This document shows, one piece after another, positions 1 through 10,100 of a stretch of 36,409 nucleotides of DNA. The stretch is from an uncultured bacterium (lineage in GTDB: Bacteria > Myxococcota_A > UBA9042 > PHBI01): assembly GCA_938040325.1 (NCBI GenBank), contig CALHXW010000397.1, positions 1-36,409 on the forward strand, read 5' to 3'. Each line of letters starts with the position of its first letter. The stretch's first letter is position 1. A program made the position numbers and the translations under genes. Below the pieces are notes generated by a model. That model was not told the DNA's origin, did no database searches, and saw only the letters and a program-made list of their open reading frames with translations.

Positions 1-1
1 C

Positions 2-142
2 GCGGTCAAGCATGATGCGTTCGTCGCGCGCGGGGCGGAGGCGTTGCTTGCGACCCTGCGGCGGCCGGGCGTTCTGGTCGATGTGAAGTCGATCCTTGCA
101 CCGTCGGCCGTCGCTGAGGGTGTCTTGCATTGGTCGCTCTAA
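2..142 (+). CDS. Nucleotide-sugar dehydrogenase, C-terminal end only (partial)
   Basis: The gene enters from the left edge, open from base 2 to the TAA at 140-142, so only the last 46 codons are present. The readable tail contains AVKHDAF, then LRRPGVLVDVKSI, and ends HWSL. A 'VAHxxF ... GVLVDVKS ... YWSL' ending is typical of the C-terminal NAD/UDP-sugar domain of the UDP-glucose/GDP-mannose dehydrogenase family, most like the WbpO/TviB-type UDP-N-acetylhexosamine dehydrogenases. These oxidise the C6 hydroxyl of a nucleotide sugar to a carboxylate for surface polysaccharide synthesis. The catalytic cysteine and Rossmann regions lie outside the window, so the substrate cannot be told. The family call is an inference from the tail alone. 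Confidence 0.72.
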   Translation, partial: AVKHDAFVARGAEALLATLRRPGVLVDVKSILAPSAVAEGVLHWSL

Positions 143-236
143 ACCCAAATCAAGCGCTGTTTTCGAGCGAGGCGACGGCTTTCTTGTGACGACAGGCCTG
201 TGCCCGCTGCAGCTCCGCTGTCCGCAGCTGGATTCT

Positions 237-252
237 TGGCACGAAGGCCGCG
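237..252 (+). promoter_or_regulatory. Candidate sigma-54 promoter upstream of the hendecad-repeat membrane protein
   Basis: TGGCACGAAGGCCGCG has a perfect -24 element (TGGCAC) and a GC dinucleotide exactly 12 bases after the GG, as sigma-54 requires. The usual TT before the -12 GC is CC here, so the match is partial. It sits 34-52 bases before the possible starts of the next gene. Confidence 0.3.
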
Positions 253-285
253 CTAGCGCGTCGGCGCAGGTGTTTGTAGGATGAA

Positions 286-1863
286 GTGGAAGATGGGGGC
301 ACGTTGAGCTCAACAGACGATCCAGACGTCGAGGCGACGGACGCGAAGAAGAAGCTCAACCCGTTTCGCGGGGCGCGCCGCGCCGTCACGTCCACGATGT
401 CCACGGTCGGCAACACCGTCGATGGCGTGGGCAAGGCTGTCGGCAGCACGGTCGATGGCGTCGGCAAGGTTGTCGGCACCACGGTCGATGGCGTCGGCAA
501 GGTCGTCGGCACCACGGTCGACGGAGTCGGAAAGGTGGTCGGAACCACGGTTGGCGGCGTCGGAAAGGTGGTCGGGGGAACCGTCGAGGCGGTTGAGAGC
601 GTCGGCGAGGCGGTCGGTGAGGCGGTCGAGCAGGTCGGCGAGGCCGTTGGCGTCGCCGTTGGCAAGGTGGAACAGCTCGGCTTTGAGTTTGTGACCGAGT
701 CAAACCCGCGCCTTGAGCGCATGGGCATGAACTACTTCCGCAAGCGCGCGCTGCGCGGGACACCTGTTGAGGTCCAAGAGGATGCCCACATCCTCGACGC
801 AGAGGAGCACAGTAAGCTGCGGGCGATCGGGCGTGCGGTGATCTGGCGGGCTGCCCTCATCGGCGCGCTCAGTGGACTGGCGGGAGCGCTTGGGGAGCAC
901 TGGGCGGCTGAGGCGGTCGGCGAGCCGGAGACGTTCGGCGATAGCGTCGTCGCGTTCTTGATGATCAACGGCGTGATGCTCGTTGCAACGCTCCTCGAGA
1001 TCTTCTTCCTTTATTGGGACGCGCTCGCATCGGTTGAAAAGCTCGCGAAGACCGCTGGCATCTCGCTGGCGGCGGCGACCGAAGAGGGAGCCTCCGAGCG
1101 TCACCAGCAGGTCGCGTTGGCCTTGGCGAGAGCGGCGCTTGAGCTGCCGAACCCACCGAAGAACCGCTTTGGCATCAACCCGCATCGCGAGATCTCGAAG
1201 TGGCGGGTGTTCTTTACCGGCCTCTTCTACAAGCTCAAGATCACCATCACCAACTTCCTCCTCAAAGCCGTGATTCGGCGAGCCGCCGGTCGTGTCGTCG
1301 CCAAGACCTATCTCTTTTACGTGGCCGTGCCGGTCACAGCTGCGTGGGATGCCGCGGTCGCCTGGCGCGTGATCCGCGAGGCGCGGATCCGAGTCATCGG
1401 ACCGTCGGCTGCCGAAGCTCTTGTACGGTCGATCCATCAGCAGGTCCCTGAGCTCTCAGATCAGTGCCGCGAGATGATGTTGCGGGCGGTCGCATCCAGT
1501 GTTGTTAGGACCCATGACCTCCACCCGAACCTCGCTGCACTGATGCGCGCGCTGTTGGACGGCGTCGACATCAGTGACGGTCCCGACCTCGATGACACCG
1601 CAGCGTTCATCGCCGCCATGCCAGCCCTTGAAGGGATCGAGCGCGACGTGGTGCTGGAGGTCCTTGCGGTCGCGACGGTCATCGACGGGAGCCTCGCGCG
1701 GCACGAGGTACGCCTCATGCGCGAGACACTTGAGGCCGTCGGGCGCACGCTGGACAAGCGAGCGCTGAAGACCCTCGCTCGTGCGTTCGTGAGCGGTCAG
1801 CCGCTGGACGGACCGATGATTGCGGATGTCATCGGAGGACGCGACGCCGCGACGCCCGCTTGA
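286..1863 (+). CDS. Integral membrane protein with N-terminal 11-residue repeats, unknown function
   Basis: I do not recognise a named family. The GTG at 286 gives 525 residues; a TTG at 304 preceded by GGGGG is an equally possible start. Residues 42-128 are tandem 11-residue units of the form G-T-T-V-D-G-V-G-K-V-V, nearly perfect in the first five and decaying into glutamate-rich GEAV units. There are probable membrane segments at about 185-205, 221-245 and 340-363, with a basic stretch before the last. The C-terminal 130 residues are soluble and helical. The segment with VIDGSLARHE followed by LMRETLEAVG resembles a TerB-like acidic/helical motif (AxxxDGxxxxxE), which is only suggestive. 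The hendecad repeat could form an extended amphipathic helix lying on a membrane. The gene appears to be transcribed alone. Confidence 0.75.
   Translation: MEDGGTLSSTDDPDVEATDAKKKLNPFRGARRAVTSTMSTVGNTVDGVGKAVGSTVDGVGKVVGTTVDGVGKVVGTTVDGVGKVVGTTVGGVGKVVGGTVEAVESVGEAVGEAVEQVGEAVGVAVGKVEQLGFEFVTESNPRLERMGMNYFRKRALRGTPVEVQEDAHILDAEEHSKLRAIGRAVIWRAALIGALSGLAGALGEHWAAEAVGEPETFGDSVVAFLMINGVMLVATLLEIFFLYWDALASVEKLAKTAGISLAAATEEGASERHQQVALALARAALELPNPPKNRFGINPHREISKWRVFFTGLFYKLKITITNFLLKAVIRRAAGRVVAKTYLFYVAVPVTAAWDAAVAWRVIREARIRVIGPSAAEALVRSIHQQVPELSDQCREMMLRAVASSVVRTHDLHPNLAALMRALLDGVDISDGPDLDDTAAFIAAMPALEGIERDVVLEVLAVATVIDGSLARHEVRLMRETLEAVGRTLDKRALKTLARAFVSGQPLDGPMIADVIGGRDAATPA
409..669 (+). repeat. 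33-base tandem repeats encoding 11-residue units
   Basis: Five near-identical 33-base units run from 409 to 573, encoding GNTVDGVGKAV, GSTVDGVGKVV, GTTVDGVGKVV twice and GTTVGGVGKVV. Three decayed units of 10-11 codons follow to 669. The period is exactly 33 bases, so unit gain or loss would keep the reading frame. Confidence 0.9.
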
Positions 1864-2161
1864 GCACGCCCCAATCCCTTGCTCCGCCGCGCGCGCGATC
1901 GCGCGGGGTGAAGGAGCGGTGCCACTGGCAAGGGGTAGCGCCGGTTTCACGGTGACGGATTGAGCGTGAGCCGGTCATGATGCGTGGCCGCGGAGGGCTC
2001 GACGAGGCGCTCAACGGCGGGGTCCACTTCCACGCCGTTTGTGAGCTTGGCTCGTTGGGCAGCAACTCGTGATTTTAGGCAGTAGAAACGGGGTTGTTCA
2101 ATCGGACTTAGCCGGTTAGCGTCCGCGGGCTCTGTCCACTACGTCCGCTCTGGAGTTAGGG
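1864..2161. other. Intergenic gap; no gene seen, GC-rich palindrome near its left end
   Basis: No convincing coding sequence is visible. A perfect 14-base palindrome (CGCGCGATCGCGCG, 1892-1905) is flanked by GCTCC (1881-1885) and GGAGC (1913-1917), so the transcript end of the upstream gene could fold into a hairpin. No T tract follows, so it is not called a terminator. Confidence 0.4.
2103..2125. promoter_or_regulatory. Candidate operator upstream of the MarR-type regulator
   Basis: Arms CGGAC and GTCCG enclose a direct repeat TTAGC-CGG-TTAGC. It lies 37 bases before the regulator's start. MarR proteins usually bind imperfect palindromes in their own promoters, so autoregulation here is plausible but unproven. 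Confidence 0.22.
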
Positions 2162-2590
2162 TTGTCGTCATCTGCTCGCGAACCCAACCTCGGCCTGCTG
2201 GCTCTGCTCGCGCATCGAGAGATTGAGCGTCAGATGCTGGAGGCCTTGGCGGCCAATGGCTATCCCGAGATTCGGCTTCGCCACGAGCGCGTGCTCTCGG
2301 CCGTCGACTACGACGGGACAAGGCTCTCGCGGATCGCCGAGCGTCTCGGGATCACACGGCAGTCGACCCTGTCGACCGTTCGTCAGCTCGAGGAGATGGG
2401 CTACCTGACCCGCCGCGCGATTCCGAATAAGCCCCACGCGCACCTGGTCGCATTCACCGACGCAGGCAGCAAGCTGCTTGAGTTCGCGTTCGCCTGTCTC
2501 GACAAGGTCGAGGAAGGGGTCCGTCAGAAGGTCGGGAGCGAGGATCTCGCGATAGCTCGTCGCGTGCTCGCAGCTGCAGCACGCGCGTAG
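2162..2590 (+). CDS. MarR-family transcriptional regulator
   Basis: A 142-residue protein of typical MarR size. The winged helix-turn-helix spans about residues 49-100: the recognition-helix region reads LSRIAERLGITRQSTLSTV, followed by RQLEEMGYLTRR and a wing with PHAHLVAFTDAGSKLL. Dimerising helices flank it on both sides. Family members bind palindromic DNA as dimers and usually repress their own promoter and a neighbouring gene until a small ligand binds. The start is a TTG with GGAG six bases upstream. No efflux pump or detoxification enzyme lies next to it in this window, so its target is not evident. The next gene downstream is convergent, so this is probably a single-gene transcript. 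Confidence 0.85.
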   Translation: MSSSAREPNLGLLALLAHREIERQMLEALAANGYPEIRLRHERVLSAVDYDGTRLSRIAERLGITRQSTLSTVRQLEEMGYLTRRAIPNKPHAHLVAFTDAGSKLLEFAFACLDKVEEGVRQKVGSEDLAIARRVLAAAARA

Positions 2591-2880
2591 CCGTAGCGGT
2601 CACTTAGCCACCCGGTAGTGACCATCGGGGCGCCCACGGACTCCCCGAGGGACCCGCAACAGAAGCGTTGTGCCGGTACGGAACGAGCGGTGACGATAGA
2701 AAGTACGGGCTGGTGCGGGTTTCAAGTTCACGATTCCTGCTCGACGTGGCCTACAGAGCAGGCTAACGTCTCTGTGTCGTCGGGGTCCTCTCGACCGGCA
2801 TCCTTTTCTAATACAACACCCCAAACAGTATGCTGTCCCGCCGCGACTGAGCGAACGGGCCAAGCTTGATCTGAGCTTTA
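2591..2880. other. Convergent intergenic stretch with no gene seen
   Basis: No open frame with protein-like features was found. Just after the regulator's stop, GGTCACT (2598-2604) and AGTGACC (2617-2623) form a 7-base inverted repeat without a T tract. Around 2823-2838 there is a short imperfect dyad, ACAGTATGCTGT. Locally the sequence is richer in A and T than its surroundings. The two strong hairpins further right are listed separately. Confidence 0.5.
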
Positions 2881-2894
2881 TGTTCGGATCAATC

Positions 2895-2928
2895 AAAGAT
2901 CCCGACGACCCCCCTCGTCGGGGTCTTT
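2895..2928 (+). terminator. Terminator-like hairpin, copy 1
   Basis: A 14-base-pair stem (2895-2908 with 2915-2928) closes a CCCCCC loop, and the right arm runs into TCTTTCC. One pair, T2900 with G2923, is a wobble in plus-strand RNA but an A-C mismatch on the other strand, which favours the plus direction. It would end the regulator's transcript and may also limit read-through from the opposing gene. Confidence 0.6.
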
Positions 2929-2989
2929 CCTCACATTTGTTCTGGCAAGTCAGGATCTTACGAGCGGGACGGGGTCGTCTCCGGTCCGT

Positions 2990-3025
2990 GAAAGGTCCCG
3001 ACGACCCCCCTCGTCGGGGCCTTTC
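2990..3025 (+). terminator. Terminator-like hairpin, copy 2
   Basis: A 15-base-pair stem (2990-3004 with 3011-3025) with the same CCCCCC loop as copy 1. A 24-base core at 2996-3019 is identical to 2900-2923. One stem pair differs in a compensated way: A2899-T2924 in copy 1 is G2995-C3020 here. The copies are 96 bases apart in the gap between convergent genes. Confidence 0.6.
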
Positions 3026-3162
3026 GCCTTTCCACCAGAACAGTGAGTCTGTCGAACTGTGTCGACCTTGCGCGGTCACGGCTCGCGCTTGGGCTGACAC
3101 GCAGGGCGTCCGTTGACCCGGGGCTGGTTAGTAGCGCGCGCTTGCCAACGTTGCAGGACCGC

Positions 3163-3894
3163 TCAGTCGGCCAGCTCGAACTCGGCGGTGAGTTCTTCCA
3201 GCGCATCGGCTTGGTCGCTCAGTGACGTCACGGACTCGCGCATGTCTGACGCGCGGAACGCATTGCGCTGAAGCTCGTTGTCGTAGTTGACCGTCGACAG
3301 CACAGCCGCTTCGGAGAGCCACACGCTGTCCTCTTCGTCGGCGACTGAGCGCGCTGCGAGCCGCTGTTGCAAGGCCACTGCTTGCTGGCGCAGAGCGTCG
3401 ATCTGTCGCACTTCGGCGAGCTGCCGCGAGCGCAAGCGCGCCAAGAGTGCACTCTTGCGGTCACCGCTTCGACCGGTCTCCGCGACCAGCGTGGCTTCGT
3501 GACGCGCGTACGCCGACGCGATGACGCCTCGCTGGGCGTCGAGCTTCTTGATGAGCGCGTCGAGCTCGATGAGCTTGCCGGCGTCGCTGTGCTCAAAGCG
3601 CTTCATGAGGGTCGCGGCACGAGACGCGCGCTCGCGTGCTCGGCTCGCCGTCCACAGCGAGACCGCCCCAGCAACACCTGCGACGGCAGCTCCAATCCAG
3701 CCGAACGGACCCGCAATCACCGCGCCGGCCGCCATGGCGGCTGTGGCCGCGCCGCCCGCTAAGGCGATGGCGCCAGTGGTGCGTGCGACCCGCTGACGCT
3801 TGTCGAGCCTGGTAGCCACGCGCTTGAGGGCTTGCGACCGCGTCCTTGCGTCGTCCAGTGCCGTTGCGGCCGTGCTCTTGGACCTGTCTGTCAT
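3163..3894 (-). CDS. Small membrane-hairpin / coiled-coil protein, unknown function
   Basis: I do not recognise the family. The chosen start, ATG at 3894, gives 243 residues and is preceded by GGTCGGGTGG. The open frame continues upstream to 4077, but that extension is arginine- and proline-rich and looks non-coding. Residues 1-38 are basic. Residues 40-82 form two glycine/alanine-rich hydrophobic segments separated by GPFGW, giving a membrane hairpin like those of glycine-zipper proteins. The remainder is long, charged and helical, with likely coiled coil at about 85-190, ending in an acidic tail (ALEELTAEFELAD). It is separated by 223 bases from the giant gene ending at 4118 and points the same way, so read-through from it is possible. 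Confidence 0.7.
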   Translation of the reverse strand: MTDRSKSTAATALDDARTRSQALKRVATRLDKRQRVARTTGAIALAGGAATAAMAAGAVIAGPFGWIGAAVAGVAGAVSLWTASRARERASRAATLMKRFEHSDAGKLIELDALIKKLDAQRGVIASAYARHEATLVAETGRSGDRKSALLARLRSRQLAEVRQIDALRQQAVALQQRLAARSVADEEDSVWLSEAAVLSTVNYDNELQRNAFRASDMRESVTSLSDQADALEELTAEFELAD

Positions 3895-4117
3895 CGCCAC
3901 CCGACCATCATGGGCAGGGAGTATGCACGATTGCGCGGTGCCACGCCCGGGTAAGACAGCGGCACGTGCGCCGACTGCGCGAATGACGCTGCTCCCGTTC
4001 TGAGGCCCGCCGCGGCGTCGCGCCGCGAGCGCCACCGGCAAGCGTGGCTTCTGATGACGCCCTGATGCGCGCAACACGTCTCACGACGGGCCCGGCTCCT
4101 GCCGCGGTCGAGACCCG

Positions 4118-7100
4118 TTACGGCACCGGGTCAGGGCAGAGTCCGCCACCGATGTCGCTTGGGTCGTCCATCGTGTTGATGTAGAGCCGGTCCTGGTCGT
4201 TCTGGTTTCCGACGAGCACGTCGAGGTCGCCGTCGCCGTCCCAGTCGACAAGCTCCATCGTCTGCGAGCGGTGCACGTCCCACGGGAGGTTGTCGGTCGT
4301 CTGCAAGAAGCCCGAGCCCCCGAGGTTGTGGAACATGTCGTTTTGGCCCTCGTAGTTGGCGATGTAGAAGTCGAGCAACCCATCGCAGTCGAAGTCGCCG
4401 GCCGCGCCGTCGGTCGAGTTCCGCGAGCCGACATACGCGGTTGCGGTGATGTCTGAGAACCCGTTGGCCGTGTCGCGCAGGTGGTACCGGTTCGCGTTGT
4501 AGTTGACGGAAATGAGGTCTTTGTCGCCGTCGTTGTCGAAGTCCGCCGCAATGATGTGGCGTGTGTCGTCACTCGACGAGTTTCCGAAGTCGATCGTCAC
4601 GTCATCAAAGCGCGTTCCATCGACGTTCTTCCAGATGCGGTTGACGCCGTTACGCGCGACGATGATGTCGGGGTAGGCGTTGCCGTCGAGGTCGAACGGG
4701 TAGAACCCTCGCGTGTAGCGATAGTTGATGTAGTCGATGTTGATGCGCCAGTCGCTCGTCTCATCGAAGAAGAACGCGCCGCCGACGTTCCAGACGTCGC
4801 CACCGTTGAGGTAGAGGCGGCTCTGGGTGTTGCTGTATTCATTGCCGACCATGATGTCGAGGTCGCCGTCCATGTCGAGGTCCTCAACCAGGATACCTGA
4901 GCCACCCGCCGGGACGCTGCTGGGCTGGTTGGTCGCGCTTGTGTCGGTGAAGTTGCCGAACCCGTCGTTGATCAGCTGGCGGCGCCGGTGCGGACGCATC
5001 TCTGCTGGGTAGCTTGAGCCGGGCGAGCCTGACGTGCGGATGGCTCCCTCAAAGATGATGTCGAGGTCGCCATCGCCGTCGATGTCGGCGAGCTCGTGGG
5101 CGTGTCGGGTAGCCCGGAAGAGCGGGTACGTCTCGGTCGGCAGGGTTGTGCTGGACACGTCGATGAGCTTGCCCGCCCCGTCGTTGACGTACACCGAGAT
5201 CGGGTCGTCATAGCCTGTCTTCACGATGTCCATCTTTCCGTCGCCATCGACGTCGCCAACCTTGATCGTCAGGGTGTTGTCGCGGCGCTCGGGGAAGGTT
5301 CGATAGGCGTTGTGGCGGAAGAAGCCTTCGCCGACGCGCGAGGTGTCGATCCACGGGAGGCTGTCCTCAAACCCGTTGTTCATGATGAGACGGTCTGAGT
5401 ACGAGCGGCCGACCAGGTAAACGTCGGGCAGATCGTCGTTGTCGAGGTCGCCGACCGTCATCCCGGTGATGTCGGTGCGTGAGTCGGTGCCGTCGGCGTT
5501 AGGCCAGCGGCAGACCCCGTTCGCATCGCACTCTGACGTGCGGTCGGTGTACGCCCCGATGCCGTTGACGGTGACCCCATTGACGATGGTGTAGCGGTCG
5601 TTGACGTAGATCTTGACCTCGTTGCCGGCGAGGGTCGCGATGATGTCCATGTCGCCGTCCAGGTCGATGTCGACCGCGCGAACCTGAGAGAAGTTCTTGT
5701 TGGTCTCGTTCTGCGGCCACCGCAGCTGGTCGTCGCTGACAAACTTGTTGTCGACGTTCATGAAGACGAGCGTCTGCTGCTGGTAGTTGGCGATGATGGC
5801 GTCCTTGTCGCCGTCATCGTCGATGTCGACGAGCAGGGAGTCGCGCGTGTTACCGCCGGTGATGGGGAAGTTCTTGCCCGTGCCGTACTGGCCGTTGCTG
5901 AAGGCCCACAGCGAGCTGCAGGCGGTCCCCGGGTGCTCGCAGAAGCCGTAGGCGCCGCTCCAGTTGTAGATGTCCACCCAGCAGTTGCTCGAGTTGGAGT
6001 AGGCGTAGTGGTAGCTGCCGGTGTTCGGCTCGTTGGTGCACCAGTTGCTGTAGGTGCTCGACGTGGCTGGCAGAGCTGGGTCCCACACGTGTGGCTGGTT
6101 GCTTGCCGGCCGACGCTGCTGGATCCAGAAGCTGCTCGTGCTGAGGCTGTTGAGGTAGGTGTCAAGAGCACCGTCGTCCACGACCGCCATGGTCATGCCG
6201 CGGTCGGTACACCACGTCTTGGCGTCGTCGTAGAGCATCGTCGAGGGTGTCCGCGTGTAGGCCTTTCCGTTCGTGATGCCGCCTGTGTAGCCAGGCAACG
6301 GCAGCGTGCACTGTCCACCGATCTGCAGGTCAGCACAGTTGTTGAGGTAGAGGCGGTTCTGAACGTTGCTGTCGTTGGACATGATCAGGTCGATGTCGCC
6401 ATCACCGTCCACGTCATCTGCGGCGACGCCGCGCGTCGGCTCAAGCTCTGGGGGGAAGGGCGAGGTGACCGAGCGGAAGCTCGAGCCGCCGTAACCCATC
6501 AGTGCGCTGGTTCGACAGCTCGAGTGGGTGCCGCTGAAGACGAGCAGGATGTCCTTGAACCCGTCGCAGTTGAGGTCTTCGATGACCAGATCGCTGAGGT
6601 CGCAGTAGCTGTTGTGGTTGCGAATCGTGACGCAGCTCGGGAAGTCGCCACCGCCGAGGTTCTCGCAGTATTGAATCTGCGCGCTCCGAGACTCGCGAAT
6701 GATGTCGAGGTCGCCGTCACCATCAAAGTCATGAGCTCCGGCCTGGTCCGTCGCCACGTTGCCCGAGTTGGGTGCAAACGTTCGCGAGGTGAACGAGGCT
6801 TCCTTGCCGTCGCGACCGTTCATCACCAGCCGGTCGATGTCGTCGGTGAAGACAAGCACGTCGTTGAGTCCGTCGCCGTCGGCGTCGAAGATAAGAGCGC
6901 CACGGTCGAGCCGGGCCTCGTTGAAGAGACGGTCACCTGGGTCAACGACGAAGACAGCGCCCACGACGTACTCAAATGCGTCGGCTGCTTCGTAGACCTC
7001 GGCAGCGCTGGTTGCGGTGGGCGGATTCGTCAGTCGAACCGTCACCGAGCCGGGCAGGTTGTTCGGCGCTGAAGGCACTTTGGCGCGTAGCAGCGTCGGG

Positions 7101-10100
7101 CCAAAGCGCGTCACTTCGGGAGAGAACTGGCTTCCTGGGCCAACACCAAAGCGCACGGTCATGCCTTGGCGGAAGCCGGTGCCAGAGATCGTCACGTAGT
7201 CCCCACCGGCGACGATCGAGCGCGCAGGGTCGATGGCGATCAAGGTGAGAGGGAGATCCGCCGGCGGTGGCACGAACGTGTACGCGTCGTTGATCACGAC
7301 GTCCTGGCCATCGGTGTTGACCACGCGAACATCGTAGAGGCCCGGTGCCATCGTGGGCGTGAGGCCCACAAGGACCGTGCCGTTGTTGCGAATGTCGATC
7401 TGGGTGATCGGTGACCACGTGCTGGTCGCTTCGTCGCCAACGAACGCCGTCGCGCCCGTGAGGAAGTTCATGCCGACGACCTTGATGGTCTCGCCGCCGA
7501 GTGCATCTCCGCTTGGAGGCGTCACGTAGGTGATGACAGGGGTCGGGAGTGGCGGAATGTAGACAAAGCCGTCGGTCTTGAAGCCTTCCTGCAGGTCTGG
7601 ATTTCGGACCTTCACGTCAACGGAGCCCGCGCCTGCAGGCACGGTCAGCTGGATAGCGCTAGAGCTGAGCACGTTGATGTCGGCGGCCGGGACCTCAACC
7701 GTCCCGAAGAACACGCGCGGCAGGGGCGTCTGGGTGAAGTTCAGGCCCTGAACCGTGGCTGTGATGCCGCCGGCGTTGGGACCAACGTCCGGAACGACGC
7801 GGTCCACGAACGGCGCCGGGAGGTAGGTGAACCCATCGGCTTCTGTGACCGAGCCACCATCGGAGTTGGTCACGATGACGTCGGCCGGGCCGCTCGTGCC
7901 GGCGGGCGTCACACACGTCAGCTGCGTGGCGCTCGCAAGGTTCACGCTGCCGCAGGGCATGAGGTCGACCATGACGGCCACACCCGGCTGGAACCCGGTG
8001 CCGGTGACCGTGATCGTCGTGCCGCCCGCGGTCGGTCCGGCATCAGGCGCGATGCTGGTGACGCTGGGCACAACCGTGAAGGTGAAGCTGTCGATCTTGG
8101 TGTCGAGCTGACCATCGGGAGAGACCACCACGACGTCGACGAGGCCCGCGGTGTGCATCGGGGTCTCGACAGAGATCTCGGTGCCGTTGGTCACGGGCGA
8201 CACCTCGGTCGGGTCTGCCGTGACGCACCCCTGCGAGGTGGCGTAGTCGGTGCAGAAGAGAACGGACGGCTTCACGCCAGCCGGGTCGCTGAAGAGGTCT
8301 GTTCCGAAGATCGTCACGCTGGTGCCGCCGCTTGCGGGACCCTGGCTGGGACTGACCGACGTGATGTTGGGGGGCGGAATGTAGCGGTACGTGACAGGCG
8401 CTTGGGCTTGCGTACCGTCCGGGTTGATCAGCCACACGCTCACGGTGCCGCTGGCGTTGGCAGGGGTCTTGGTTTCGATCTGGTTGGCGGTGTTGGTGAC
8501 TTCGGTGGCGTCTCGGTCGCCAAAGCGAATGACCGCGCCAGTCTGGAAGTCTGTTCCGAGCACGGTCACGTCGGTGTTGCCAGCCGTCGGGCCAGTGACC
8601 GGCGTGAAGCCAGTGATGGTCGGCGCAGGACCGACGGTCGCGGGGTCGAGGTACTCGAAGTCGGTCGGCGAGCGGACGGTCTGTCCGTCGGGGTTGACCA
8701 CCCACACCTCGCTCATACCGATCGGGTGAGCCGGCGCCACGGCAACGATGCGGTCGCCGCGGACCGAGTTCAGCGTCGCCCGGTTGGGCAGCAGGATCGC
8801 ACGGGCGCCATCGTCGAAGTTCAGGCCATCGATGGCAACGTGGGTTCCGCCTGTGGCGGGTCCGCGTGCGGGGAAGATGTCGCTGATGAACGGTGTCGCA
8901 CCGAGCGTGGCCGGGTCGACGTAAGTGAACGAGCCCGGCAGCGTGAACTGGCCGCCGTCTGGGTTGATGACGCGCACGTCGACCGTCGTGATCGTGGCGA
9001 CCGGGGTGCGCGCGTAGACGCGGTTGAAGCTCGAGAAGTACACGGCGGTCGCTTCGTTGGGACCAAAGAAGATCTTTGAGCCAACGTGCAGGCCGCTGCC
9101 GTCGATCTCGACGAGCGTTCCGCCAGTGTTGGGACCGGTGGGCGGCCAGACCGACGTGAGCTCAGGTACCGCCAGGTACTCGAAGCCGTCGACCAGCGTG
9201 TCGCTCTGTCCGTCAGGATTGACGATGCGCACATCGACGAAGCCGTGGGCCGCGCGCGATGGCGTCTGAACGGTCGCTGTGGACGACGAGCTGACCACAA
9301 GGACATCGCCCTGGGTGGCACCGAACCAGATCTGCATGCCGACCTCGAAGTTGTCGCCGATGGCGGTCAGCTGGGTGCCGCCAGCGACGCCACCGAGGTT
9401 CGGTTGCAGGCTCGTCAGCCCAGGTGCTGCGAGGTACTCGTAGGCGTCGACCTTGCTGGCGACCTGTCCGTCGGGACCGACGTAGAGGATATCGACCAGG
9501 CCGGGGTTATTCGCAGGGGCCTGGGCGGTCACAAGCGTCGAGCTGACGGTGGCCGCGGTCAGCAGCGGTGTGCCGTCGAGGAACCACGAGCCGGTCGCCG
9601 TGAAGCCGCTGCCCGTGATGGTGATGGTGTTGCCGCCACCCTCGGGGCCGATGGCAGGCACAACACTCGTGATGGTGGGCGCAGGCGCGGACGGCGGCAC
9701 GTAGGTAAACGCCATCGGGACGGTGGCGCCGAGTCCGTCGGGGTTGAGCACGGTCAGGGTGACCGGGCCAGCACTGGTGCGCGGCGGCGTGGTGAAGCGC
9801 AGCTCACTGGCGCTGGTCCACTGGAGGGTGCTCGGCTGTGCGCCGTCGAAGAGAAGCGCCGCGTTCGGATGGAAGCCCGTGCCAAAGACCTGGACCGGGG
9901 TGCCGCCGGCGAGGGGGCCGGCAGGTGGCACAATAGCGGTGACGGTCGGCGGCGTGCCGACGACCGCGTCGACGTACGTGAAGCCGTCCGTGAGCGTGTC
10001 CTGAGGCTGTGCCGCACCTGGGTTGATCACCGTCACATCGGTGAGTCCCAGGACGTTTGGCGGCGTGCGGCACGCGAGGGTGTTGGGGTCGCTGACCACG

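Noticed and set aside
1892..1905. CGCGCGATCGCGCG perfect palindrome as an operator or origin element.
   Set aside because: A run of alternating C and G arises easily in such GC-rich DNA, and no supporting elements are nearby.
2162..2590. The MarR-type regulator as controller of the giant lipoprotein locus.
   Set aside because: It is separated by a convergent gap and another gene, and its candidate operator does not recur in the divergent promoter at 29977-30161.
2600..3100. Minus-strand open frame with a repeated ERPRRGGSSG segment.
   Set aside because: The repeated peptide is only the translation of the two duplicated hairpins in the convergent gap. The rest lacks protein-like composition or a ribosome-binding site.
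3895..4077. N-terminal extension of the small coiled-coil protein up to 4077.
   Set aside because: The added residues are arginine- and proline-rich, precede a better start with a ribosome-binding site at 3894, and look like non-coding GC-rich sequence.
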